Shown: positions 11,298 through 23,800 of the stretch, piece by piece | Layout of the letters: the number at the start of each line of letters is the position of its first letter | How positions within the stretch are numbered: the stretch's first letter is position 1 | NCBI RefSeq assembly: GCF_964204865.1 | Contig: NC_135254.1 | Coordinates: 17,241,001 to 17,305,000, forward strand | Direction: 5' to 3' | Origin: Styela clava | Taxonomy: Eukaryota > Chordata > Ascidiacea > Stolidobranchia > Styelidae | DNA: 64,000 bases | The notes under the pieces: generated by a model | Databases searched by the model: none | Told to the model about the DNA's origin: nothing | The model's input: the letters and a program-made list of their open reading frames with translations, nothing else | Position numbers and translations under genes: made by a program

Positions 11298-11987
11298 CTT
11301 CCGATGTTGGTGTAACACGTTCACAGATATAAGATCTTTTTACTTCACATGGAACGTCAAACCATTTATATTCTTCTTGTAAACCGGTTGAGCCCATGGT
11401 AACACAATCTTCTGGTATGTTGTTGAAATTATTTGGTTCACCACGCGCCCACTGCATTGGAGTGCCGGGTAAAAAATGTAGCAAGTCGCCATTCTCCCAT
11501 TGAAAATTAGAGTTACCTCCAGAAAAATCTTTTAGTCCAATAAAAAATGATCTGTACGGCGGTCCTGATAAAAGCAGTACGTTTTATCGAACTTAAAATA
11601 ATCTAAGCGATATTTTAAAAACGATATAGAAACACAAATCTCTGTTTCATAGTTTCGAATACCGTGGTGGATGATAATATGAGAGAGGATTGCTGGACTC
11701 CTCGCAGTGGCTCCACATTATTAAGTCGTCTTATTGACTTTCCTCTCCACTGGGATAAAACAGAAAGTCTCATCCTATCTATTAAATTTAACACTCACTT
11801 AGTGTATGTGGTATTATCACTCGATATATTAGATCGACCAAAAATCGATGAATATCATCGGCATCATCTATCACTAAATGTGAATCCATTTCATTGCATT
11901 CTCCTCTTGCTTCCTGCTGACTACGAAGATCTGAACCGTTGTAGATAAAATATTCGCGCAATCCGAAAGAATACCATTTCTGTTCAT
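11298..11987 (-). CDS. C-type lectin domain, two exons, partial gene
   Basis: Two minus-strand exons, 11799-11987 and 11298-11564, join in frame (donor GTGAGT, acceptor TATCAG, phase 1). The first carries the N-terminal half of a C-type lectin fold (QKWYSFG..YFIYNG, SQQEARGEC, MDSHLV); the second has FFIGLKD for the WIGL core, FQWENG, EPNNF, EDCVTM and PCEVKRSYICE. The EPN triplet is the calcium and sugar-contact motif typical of mannose-type specificity in this family. The usual WND of the second calcium ligand set reads WFD here, which may weaken binding. The upstream exon with signal peptide and any exons after the GTCAGA donor at 11297 were not found, so the full architecture is unknown. 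Confidence 0.85.
11674..11783 (+). mobile_element. fragment of tRNA-derived SINE body
   Basis: GAGAGGATTGCTGGACTCC and the closing CATCCTATC match the body and tail of the SINE seen at 26329, 59021 and 60919; the middle is diverged or deleted. It lies in the lectin intron and next exon gap. Confidence 0.6.
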
Positions 11988-14815
11988 CTATAAATAATAT
12001 TTAAGACAGCGTTATCAAAATATAAATTCATTCATTATATATATATATTAGATATATAATAAAAGATATAAACTATTGAAAACGATGAATCGTGTTATGA
12101 GTAGTGTGGCTTATCTTTTTCAAGAATTTGTCCCCTCAAAAACCATAATATATATTCTGATTTCTGGAGTTAAGTCTATTTTGATGCAACCTGAAGGTCT
12201 TTTAATCAAAACAAGAGCAAGCCCCGTTAACATTGGGATATTCCAAATAGCCACAACTATTTTGGGTATCCCGTTCGTCCGAATTGGGATTTGACCGCTA
12301 TCATATAAGAAAGATATAAAGTCACGACTGCCGTTACCCAGGTTCCCCAACCTGTGGTACCACAGCACTGATCAATTTCTTGCGAAGGTCTTTAGGGTGG
12401 AACGCACGTACTGAGGTAATGATGTACGGTTGCTCATTTAAGACCCATGTCCTCATTTCACACAACTTACGAATAAATGCTTTTGCCTGCCATAATAAGC
12501 GACTTGCTGCGATTTTGAAAAAAACTACACGTAAATTCAATATATCTAATTAAACTTGATTTATAGGATATATATATATATATTGCCTATATATTTTTTA
12601 ATATTTTCAAACAAAGAGTATCAGATAACATACTTACCAACATCATTGTGTGACATAGTTGAGTAATTTACATTTGAGTAAGTAACAAAGTGTAGAATTC
12701 GCGGAGTGTAGTAATTTTTTGCAAGACTATAAGGCGAGATTCATTGACAGAAATGCAAATTTAGACCAACGGGTTTCACACGCTACGACTAGCCTATTTT
12801 ATGGATGATTCGGTGCTATCCTGAAATTGCCACCCCACTGAATTTCTGATCTGTTTTCCTCATCTTTATTTAGGCTGAAATGATGTAGAAGGTGTGGCAA
12901 TAACTTGAACAGCTCATGATTATCTCAGATAAACAAAATAAAATAAAACAATAAGGGGTGGGGCAATTTCCATAATTCTCCAAATTTTGATAATAGTGAT
13001 GGTAGATCGGGATAATAGCTAGCATTTTAACTCAGGCTGATATCAAACACTGTCTAGTCTTCAAATCGACTGTTATGGCTTGAATCGCCAACCACTGTCA
13101 GAATATATTACGCTTTCAAATAACATCAACAGTAAAGCTCATGTATTACTATGCGATACACGGTACAATAGAGCTAGCGGTTACCGCAAGCATTTTCGAA
13201 ATATCGATAAATCGTGTTTGCAAAGACTTAAATTAATTTGCATTGATTTTAGAAGCTTCATGAAAATTAAAACAAAACGTAAAATAGAATTTAAAGCAAA
13301 AAAAATTTACTGAACGTGCAATCAATATCATCTTTATATAACGTATTTATAATGATGAACCCAGGGCATACATTCAAGCTGTTTTGCCACTATCGCCCAG
13401 ATTGGACTGTAAATTATAATTTGCACATGGAATGCTTGCACCATCTGACGTCCATGTCAAGACGAAGAGGCCACCAATGTAAGTTTATTCAGAATAGCGG
13501 TCATAGTTATTCGACATAACACGTCTGTATCCAGTAAAGGTTGTTCGTTACAGCTTTTACTTTTTTATCGGGCGCGTAGCGTTTACGTTACGCAGTACTA
13601 TTTCCGAAAATACTATTGACGTGTTGAATGCCAGACGTCTACAGCGAATAATTTTGTTCTGCACGGCAGCGTAGATGATTTGACTTGTATTTCAGCAACT
13701 AATAAATGAACGGCTGGCTTATTGATTTTTTTATGCATCACCAAATTTTGTGTACGGCGGAATTTCACTACTTTAATGTTGGCTTTGTACTCATTATAGA
13801 TAGAATTGCATGGTAGACAACACCTCAATCTAAGAAAAGGTCCGTCAGAGTAAAATAGCATAAAAATTTGTTTATCATTTTTATAAAATTAGCAACAAAA
13901 AATTGCTTAATGTTCTCTAAAACTAAAATTAAATTTCCGACATTCTAAAATTCAATAGTAACGGTAATATATTTCTCTTATAACTCCTTGCAGGCTTACA
14001 TACTGAAAATTAAGATTAGACGATAGAAATTCATTCAATGAATTCTCTATATTGCTTACAATATATTCACTTTGTCAATAGTTAATTGCTGCTTCCTTTA
14101 CGTAAGTCATTCGCACATATATATGGGAAATCACGAGAAATCTTTTCCCAACGTAAATCTATAGCAACATACTGAAATGACTCTAATAGCAATCGTCCCC
14201 AAAATGCAATTCCAATCGCAAAATTCACATGAAAAGCCACAATAAATTCCATGTAATGGAATTTTCTTGTTTAAACAGAATCAAGACTGCCTGCGCGAGA
14301 TTGATTTTCCGCTTTATTTTATATTAGATAACGATGAATGTTGGACGCGACATGCTATTCCACTTAGAAATAATGTTGCTCTACGTGACTACAAACCGCA
14401 CGCATATTCAGTAGCCAGGAAACATGTCCTATAAGGGTTAATGCTTTCAATTTTAATGTTTTTTTTTTTCATGAAACACTTCCGTATTACAACCAAAATG
14501 AAACCTGAAGCTGCGAAGCAAACACCAACATACTTAGTGGCTCAATGGTTGTGACACCGTTTGAACCATGACTATGGTAAGGTACTTGTTCGTTTTACGT
14601 GAAGCGTGGTAGATTTCATTTTCTTCGGGATAATACGAAAAATTCATTGCTTTTTGTTAGAGGGGTTGGAATCCTGTAAACTTGCGATAAAAACGACATT
14701 TTCAAATTTTTTCCATCAGGATAATAATTCTTTCCCCAAATATTTCCGTATTGAAGGTTAAAGAAGGTTAAAGTGTATACAATATATATACAAAATATCT
14801 AATAAATCATATACT

Positions 14816-14955
14816 GATTAATCGGACCTCCTGTAGTATGCGCACCAAGATGGCGCACAACCTAAACTCAGGAGGTGTACCAGGTTCAGGTATGGGCACC
14901 AGGTTCAGGTTGTGACGACATCTTGATGCGCATACTTCAGGAGTACCGATTAATC
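14816..14955. mobile_element. 140-bp MITE with long inverted ends
   Basis: Both ends read GATTAATCGG inward, followed by similar CTCCTGTAGTATGCGCACC and CTCCTGAAGTATGCGCATC arms of about 37 bp. The inner CCAAGATGGCG motif is shared with the element at 28894-29129, so the two belong to related families. Confidence 0.75.
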
Positions 14956-15086
14956 TATCAACAACAAGAATTATCATTTTATTCTAATCTTTTTTCATCG
15001 TATAGACCCGTTTATTTCAAGAATCGGAATAATTACTTTATCTATCAGTACTTGGTCAATATGCGCCAACATCCCTCTCTATTTTT

Positions 15087-16280
15087 GGACACGTTAGTGG
15101 ACATAACGATCGTTTCAATATTATGTTGCTGTTGTTCTTTGACACTTTTCGGACACCTAGTGGAACTCTATTAAGTCGCTTTCTTTTTGATTTCTGTACC
15201 AATTGCGCTGAAATTTTCTGTGGTTGAAGATAAATTTTTCTTTAGAAGGCTATTACTTTCATTTATTTAAAATATTCCTGATAGCACTGTAGGATTCGTT
15301 TTTTTGACACGTAATGAATTTAATTTTATGCTGGCACTCTTCGTGCTCATCGAACGTCGGTGGTGTGTAACAGAATGCTTGCTTTGCTAAGCCGTAGGTA
15401 CCGATAGCGTCAAAGGTAAGGACTGCTTCGCTCTGAATAACGTGTCCATATATTTGAGTATTGCTCTCTTGTTTACAAATATTATGATGTCGAGTTTTGG
15501 GGTGGCACGACATTTTATTAGAGCTTTGAGTTTCTTAAAGCGTTTTTAAATTCATTTCCAATCTACTTGGGTGATTTGCATAGGTAACTTGCCTGTAACC
15601 AAAATTTCGTATTTTACTTAATTTGAAAATTTATTTATGACGACCTAATATACGCCTGAAGTACCTATTATGGCACGGACTATAGTCTTATGGCGTCATT
15701 GAAAAGAAGGGACTCCTAAGTTCCATAGCCCAAGAACTCTCATGGGATGACCGAACATTTTAAATCCAGCCCTGCCTATAAGGCTCAAAGTGAATTTTGG
15801 AAAATCAAAATAATAGCCTTCTGGCGGCTTCACCTATTAGAAAATTCGAAAACAATTGTGCCAATAGTATCCGAGCAGAAGCGATTTTCCCCGACAAAGT
15901 GATCAGTAATTTATTTTCCCATCATACTAAAGTACACATTATGAGTACACAATAAAACAAGAGAGCAATGCTCAAATATACGGACACGTTAATCTGAGCG
16001 AAGCAGTCAATTCCTTTGACGCTACCGGTACCTACGGAGCTATTCGCCATTCCCCATTAGCAAAAATTTTGTTGCACACCACCGACGTTCGATGAGCACG
16101 TGATCAAAAGAACAACAAGAAGAGTGCCAGCATTTACCCACTGAAAAATTCAGAGCAATCGGTCCCGTCTTCTAAGAGAAAAGCGACTTTTTAGGTTTTT
16201 CACTAGGTGTCCAAAAAGTGACAAAGAACAACAACAACATAATATTGAAACGATCGTTATGTCCACCAACGTGTCCGAAA
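15087..16280. repeat. foldback (long inverted-repeat) element
   Basis: About 390 bp at 15087-15475 recurs in reverse complement at 15959-16280 with scattered indels, around a loop of roughly 480 bp. Shared marks include GGACATAACGATCGTTTC, CATCGAACGTCGGTGGTGTG and the end ATTTGAGTATTGCTCTCTTG. Open frames inside (such as 15259-15513 minus) are by-products. It is a non-autonomous DNA element; its superfamily is not clear. Confidence 0.8.
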
Positions 16281-16779
16281 ATAGGTAATGTGGTACTTCA
16301 GGGTGAAGAAAAGCGCGAGACACCAAGACTGGTTATCTATTTATGTACTATTGTAGTATTATTTTTTTATTTTATTTTTTCATAGTGTTCAAATGATGTA
16401 CTAATTGATTCTCATATATAGGCTCATTTAGAATTAAATATCTATTTCGGAAACGCACTACTCTTTTTCTACCATTAAATTAATTTAAAACAAAAACCAC
16501 ATTATGTTACTGTTATAAATGTGTCATTTTTCACAATAAATTCCCAACCCTGATTAGATGAATTCAAAATTTATCCTCGTTTTAATCAGATTTATCCTCG
16601 TTTTGTAAATAGTGTAAATGGTTCTCTATAAACTGAGAGTTAAATAAAAAAGAACCTGTGTCAATTTATGTATCTAATCATGTGTTGTATTGGGTGGTAA
16701 CTGACTCAGATGACCGTAACTGGTCGTATCGTTACCTCCCAGTCATACCGAAAACTTTTGTTTCACTTATTGGACACGT

Positions 16780-17038
16780 TTATTGGACACGTTTAGTGGC
16801 CATAACGATCGTTTCAAAATTTTGTTGTTATTCTATTGTTATTTGTCTCCGTCTCCATTTTTAAAAAATCGCTTTTCTCTTCGAATACTGGACCAATTGC
16901 TTGATATTTTCAGTGGTTAAAGATAAAATTTTTCTCCAGAAGGCTATTACTTTTTTTTTCGCTATGACGTCATCAAAATTATTGCCACTGGGTGGCGCTA
17001 CGTGTCCATATATTTGAGCATAGCTCTCTTGTTTTGTT
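16780..17038 (+). mobile_element. single arm of the foldback family
   Basis: Carries GGCCATAACGATCGTTTC, GCTTTTCTCTTCGAATACTGG and the end TATTTGAGCATAGCTCTCTTG, matching the arms at 15087-16280 and the KYNU intron copy at 44255-44418. Confidence 0.75.
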
Positions 17039-17849
17039 ATTATTATATTTTATATTATGTGTTTTCTGGTTGACGAAATAATAAATTCTCTCTCTTTCTC
17101 TTATCGAGCAGCGACACCCTAGCAAAACAATTGGTAGTTCCACATTTTCGAATTCTCTGCTCGCGTATACTTGTGCGGTTTTCCTTGTTCTAAAATTGAT
17201 GCCACAATTCATGGATGGCAATCCCGGACAATATCATTCAACAATACGAAAATAAAAATATTTTTTTTATGTTTATATATAGCAGCTTTCATCCAATTTA
17301 CATCACAAAAATCTTTTTATCAGAAGCCCGTTGATTTAAAAAATTGGACTGATTATACCAGCATTTGTGTCGTATATTCATAGACCTCTCGCCAATAGAA
17401 AGCGATATTATGATGGCAGGTTTTCGGCTGACAGTACATTTTATCAGAGCCTTGAATTCTCTTGAAGTGTTTTCAAATTCAACTTACTATTTAATCTACA
17501 TGAGTTATTTACATACTATCTTGCCTGTAACTGGAATTTATCGCATCTTTCATCGAATTTATATCAATAATCTTCAATTCTTACTCCTACGAAATTTCAA
17601 TCAGCAGAGACATCTTGTGACGACGAAAATATCTAAACGCTGATTCGGCAGTTTTCATTGATGACGCCACACGTAGTAAACAGTCGAAGTTGAATCACGC
17701 TTATCGTCAATCTGTTAATGTAGAAATGTTATTGTAGAAAGTTCCATTTTAGTTTGATACCCGTTACCTGCTCAAAATGATGTTGTGAGTCACATGTCAG
17801 TAGTCAAAAGCCAGTACCGTTCTAATAACAGTAAAAAATATCTTTTATA

Positions 17850-20800
17850 ATGGAAGACCAAGTTCCTGCGCTCTTCCTTGAGAATAATTTGCTGTCGGAA
17901 GATGACTGGGGTAAGCGAATGATGAAATTATTTTACCTTATTATCAGTTACTTTTTCTAGAATAGAATTCTTCATTTCTTTCATTGTCGGTACAGTCAGA
18001 CAGTACTGTGAACACCACTTCTGCACTAGGCCTTAACATATATCAATATGATCTTTGTAAACATGAAAACCAATGACAGAATGCTGGAATGACTTCAATG
18101 AAAGCTGTCCCGTTACACAGTTAAAGCATTAGCTTAAATAGTATAAATTTATATTTCAATAGAATTATCTTGCGTTTTATGACTTTGGTGACACAGTCAA
18201 GACTATCTGACTTTTATGTCAAAATATTTGACATATTTTTTTGTCGTAGTGCTAGTATACAGTATTACTGTTTTATGCAATACAAAATATGAAAATTTTA
18301 ACAGATTTATTTTTTTCGTAGTATACTTCATTAGAATTTTCTAGACTAAAGCATAGTTGGAATCAAATACCAGAAGCAACCGTTACAAAATTTAAAAACT
18401 GATGCTAAAGAATAAAATGAATGAATAGCCTTATAACTAATTTTTCTATCAGCTTGAAGACAATTTTTTATCAATTGGGATTTCTGTATATGCTGATGTA
18501 ATTGTAGTATTATCAAATTTGTAGTTTCTCATAGAGTACATCTCATTTGATAGCTGTGAATTTTCTTTATTGCTATGTTAAGTATATATAATATGTTCCA
18601 CTTTTGATGATGTATAGACTAGTTGTTATATTAGATTCAACTCTACAATCATATATGAAATGATGTAGTCAAATGATATTTTATATTCCTATATATAATA
18701 ATATCATTTTATTGATTGTAGGAGGATCTCTGTCTCATCTTATTGATTTGAAAGATTTAACTTCAAATGATTCTTTGAACAATTCTCCAGCAAGTGGTAA
18801 TTTTTGTTAGATGAATATATCAATAGATCTAGAGCAGGGGTCGGGAACCTTTTTGGTCAAGAGAGCCCTAAAATATACATATTTTCAATTGCATTTCCGT
18901 GCGAGCCATATAACATTTCTTCACTTAATCAGGCCTGAAATGTTTACTCAAAAGTCAACACATTCCATGTCAATATACATTTAATGTGACTTCTGATGCT
19001 GCATGTTGTCGCTGCGGGCCTGGAACGGTTGCTCGCATGCAGCCCAAGTTGAAATCTACGATACTCATCACCCTTTTTCGTTTAGGCATCTCCGTAGTAT
19101 TTTAAAACTCTATCGCTTTGTGATGTCACAATATATCTTCCAGAATCCCCATGTTTTGTCACAATGCCTGTCTGGTAATTCTCTTACATAACATAGACAT
19201 GCGCTGGGCCCGCGTTGTCAAACGTATTGGGAATTTTTTGCCAAATTTGGCCATAAAATAGTTTGAAGTCTACTAACAATAGTAAGCTTAATCTTAGAAT
19301 AATAGATTTTTCTGGGAGCCATATGCCGTCACCAAAAGAGCCATATATGGCTCGCGAGCCATGGGTTCCCGACCCCTGATCTAGAGATTGACAAAAAGAG
19401 CTCTGGTCATTTGGAAGATTTCTGGGGAAAATAACTTTTCCGAAAAGTGTCCTAGATTATTAAAACTTTCGAGTTAATTCATACGCAAACAGAAGATTAA
19501 GTATTTTCTTCAATTTCATGTAAGCAATTGAGAAAGTTATGGGTTCTATTTTTGGGTCACCCCATAGTTGTCTTTGGTATAATTAAACTCACAATTAACT
19601 TTAAAAATCAATCATGCATAACCTTACAGCATCGACAATCGAATTTTTACATTGTATTATTCTAACCTCCATACTAGCTAGATTGCTATAGTTATTGCTA
19701 GATACTTGCTTTCAATCAAAAATATTATGTGGATAAGCTCATGATAAAACAAAATATATGATAAAATTACCTTGAAATTACAGTGATTTTACTACTCCTA
19801 ACCATTTCGAATCCACACATTCATAGTCAGTTGATACTTGTTAATGTCAGTTGTTTTTCAATTACCGGTAGTTGTTTGGCTAATAAAAATTATTCTGATG
19901 ATTATGCGGTAATAATATCTCATATTCTATTTGTAATTTATAAAACATTCGCTAATAGCTTAATTAGTAAAATTGCATACTCTATTGATTTGACAAAAAA
20001 ATGTGTTTAGATTACACTCATGAATATGACATTACACATTTTAATATACATAATACATATAATCCATTTTTTCAGATTTTTGTATTGAAGATGAAGGAAG
20101 ATATCAAGAATGCCAGCTTGACTTCTATGGTGTATGTAACTTTGTTCGTATATGTCCTATTCAATGGTCTTTGTTCAACATATTTTCTTGTTTTATTGGA
20201 TCCTTCCATGGTCTGTTTCCATGACCATGTTCAATGACCTAACTTTCTAAATGTGATGACCTCTTGTCGATTTTGTTTATATATGGTATTTATATTATGT
20301 AAACAACTTATTGCTCAAGGCATGGTTATAAACAGAAAATTGATTATGAGGGTCATAAAAGTTTATTTAAATTTGTATATATTTGATTTTGTTACAGCAA
20401 TCATATTCATACTAAAAATAAACATTCCAAAATTGAACATCTATTTAAATGCTATAATTAGTATTTGAATTGGTCAAATTTCGAAATTGTTAGGTGTGTG
20501 TGTGTAGTCTTAAAGTAAATTGCACTTTAATAAACAATTACAGTCTTTCGCGCCAGACAATTTGAAAACCCAAAATTTTTATACCTACCCATATCACTCT
20601 CCCAGTAGATTTTACAAAATCAAGTAGTAAAGGAAACATGTGATGGTTGCTTAAATAGCTTTGATTTGAGAATCAGTGTCATAATTGTTGCATTTCAGCT
20701 GCTTATTAATTCTTTCATTGTTATACATACAGCGTTCATTAGAAAATGTTCGGCTACCTGTGGAATATCGCAAAGGACGGTACTCCCGTAGTGTGTGTAC

Positions 20801-23800
20801 CAGTTGTGTTATTACAATTTTCCTCATTTCAATTCTATTACGAGGGCGAGGACTGTCTGTGTTAGTCAAGTGACTACACCCCCTGAATATATGCCCATAG
20901 GCTTCTGTCCATTTACACAACTTGATGTAAAGTAGGCAAACAAAATTAGTTACCTCCACTTCCGGAGCGCCCAAAGGACAGTACTCTAATACCCTATTCT
21001 GTGGAGGCATTATTAAAACGGCAATGTCTTGTCTGGAGTAATTTGTAATTGACAATATTTTTCAGTCTATCGGGTAGGCTACTGTTTAGCTATAAGTATA
21101 ACCACTTCTGGGTGCCGGGTTTACACACTCAGAAGCACATATTGAGTGTTCCTGTTCATTTGAAGTGTTGTTATAATAATCGATATATGTTTGTTTCTGA
21201 AGTCAAACTACAACCGGTTTTGCTCTTATGTGGTCATGAATGATAATGATTTTCACGCATTGAGTTTGATCAATGCTGTCAACTTTTATGATTACACTTT
21301 TATTTCTGAATTTAATATTTTTTTTCGAATTGTTAAACGATAAGAAATTTCCATTTTCCCTTTTTTTAAACAATTTTATACTAAGCATGACTTTTGCTCA
21401 TAACTCGTCATTATTATTAATCATCTTCATCATTTGTAAGGGGTGTTATGACCATTTTCCATCAATTTTATCTGCTCATTTGAAATTTACGAAGGAATAA
21501 TGGAAATAAATAAATAATATGATTAGCTTATTTGAATGAATAAAACGGGAGCATTACAATTCAAAATTCGAATCCTAGATTTCAATGATGAAGATGCCAT
21601 GTTTGAATAATTTGACTCTCCAGTATTTTTGTCCACTTGTCATATTTTTGGGCGTCTTGTATAGTTTTGTACCACAGTAACTTCTAGTGGGTGTCGCGTA
21701 ACAATATTTTTTATATGACATATTTATATGCCATTGTCTCTGAACAAGGCTCAGACCAAGCAGCTACTTCTAGGTAAGGAGCTACTTTAGTTAGAAAGGA
21801 CTTACTGTAATTCTTCTGTTTAGCATTGCCTTCCAATTTTATTTCATCCTTGGTGAGATGATGGGTATGGAATTCAAAACCGAGATTTTAACCTGCAATC
21901 AGGGTTGTCCAAAACGAATCGAATATTCGAAATTATTCGAATATCAAAGTATTCGAATACCTTTTCGGCTCATTTCCGAATAATTACGAATAGTAGTCAC
22001 TTTTCGCCGTAAACACGGTGTTTCGTTTTACCGGAATCTTCAAACGACTTTTTACGCTTTCTCACGTATTGTAATGACTATGAAATAGAGTACGCATTTT
22101 GATTGTTTATATTCAGCGCGAATGTACGTCGCATAGTGTTGCGACACATTTGCACGTTTGCGTTGGTGGACATTGCCGACATTCGTCTTTTAATTCACAA
22201 AATCATTTCCATTAGTCGAAAAATCGACAATCCCCGTATTTCCCGGCTAATAAGTCGCTTTTCTAGACCCAATTTTGGCTTGATTTTTTGGGGGGAGGGG
22301 CGCCTTATAGAGAAAGCATGTTTATTTTATGTGGCCTGCTTATTTTTCGCATTAGTCTTCTCAAGCATAATTTGTGTTAACCTTATATTTAGTTCTTATG
22401 GGTCTGCCAATCATGATATTTAATCGTAGGCCGGTTATCGTTACTTAAAAGAGAAAACACGGCCACCGCCACCGAGATAAAGTAAGTGATTTATGACCCT
22501 TTGGTTTTGCCGATTCAGCAGAAAACGACAGGGACATGAAACACAGCTGTGAAATAACCCATGGACGTACCGTGTGGTACTTATCACATTTCAAAATTAT
22601 TTCAACATTCGGGTTGATAGGTTGTCCAAAATGATTGCCGCTTTATAATTTAAATTTACCGCTTCGTTGTTGAGAATAGTTAATTCCGTGAGTATGGTTC
22701 TACCAAACAAACATGATCTGGTTCTGTTTTGACCCTATAAAATTATAGATTGTTCAAAATGATTGTGATTTTTAACTTAAAATTACCGCTTTATTGTTAA
22801 AAATAGTTAATTCTGTGAGTATGATTCTACTAAACAAACGTGATCTGGTTCTAAACATTATTATTGGCGCATATTAGCATAACTGAACAACAGGGAACAA
22901 TTTTTCTACCCGTCTTCTTGGAGGCCTATATGGAAAAACCCCTTTTTTTGAGTGCTAAAAATATACATCGTCCTATTTGCCTTGTAGACTTATTAGCCGG
23001 GAAATACGGTATCTATAGCCGTAATTGTTACGATATCCAATAAATTGTCACAAGTTGGGAAACAAGTTGATTTATTGGAAAAATACTCTCACCCGCTTTC
23101 TGGCAAATAATTTTGATAATGATGGTCAAAAGTATCGATAATGAAAGTATTAATACCAAATACCACGGGTATTTGTGGGCATGAAATGTGTGGTAAACTG
23201 CCCAATTATAATTAATTTCGGATTCGTATTTACAAAATATTAAAACTATTATAACTCAAAAATACAACGGCGATTTGTGGACTTGAATGTGTAATAAAGT
23301 ATAAATTATTTTTCCGACTTGTGACAATTTTTTCGTGAGTAGGAAAATAAGAATCAAAAATTAATTATATTCGGGCACAATATCACGGCATTCTGTGGAC
23401 ATAAATTGTGAGGCAAACTCGCGATTGATATTAATTTTTGATTCCTATTTTCGTATTTACAAAATACAACGGTGATCTGTGGACATTGAATGTGTGGTAA
23501 ACTACCCGATTATAAATAGTTTTTGAACCCTATTTTCGTATTTATAAAATAATAAAAGTATTATTACACAAACATACAACGGCGATCTGCGAACTTAAAA
23601 TGTGTGGTAAAGTTCCCGAACTCATACTTTATCCCGCTTTTTGACAAATAATTTGGATAATGGTTGGTATTTAAAAGTATGGGCGTTTTACTAGGATGAT
23701 TTTGTGTTGCGCACGCATTCAAATTCATCACCGATACCACTATTTAAAACGCCTTGTCGTATTATTTTAATTCTGTTAATTAACACAACTCATGTTATAT

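Larger units (their letters stand above)
11988..17849. other. non-coding stretch between lectin and ATF6
   Basis: Contains a short palindromic MITE (14816-14955), a foldback element (15087-16280) and a related single arm (16780-17038). Minus-strand open frames at 12120-12540 and 13613-13861 have no recognised domain. AT runs occur near 12037-12060 and 12569-12585. The last few hundred bases should contain the ATF6 promoter and 5' UTR; no motif can be called with confidence. Confidence 0.5.

Noticed and set aside
12120-12540. Two overlapping minus-strand frames that might be upstream lectin exons
   Set aside because: No cysteine or lectin motif fits the missing N-terminal part, and no phase-compatible donor was found for the exon at 11987.
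20651-21055. 134-residue minus-strand frame
   Set aside because: Most of it runs through the MITE at 20779-20972.
22103-22423. 106-residue frame within the large hAT element
   Set aside because: It crosses the inverted end of the nested element and shows no transposase motif.
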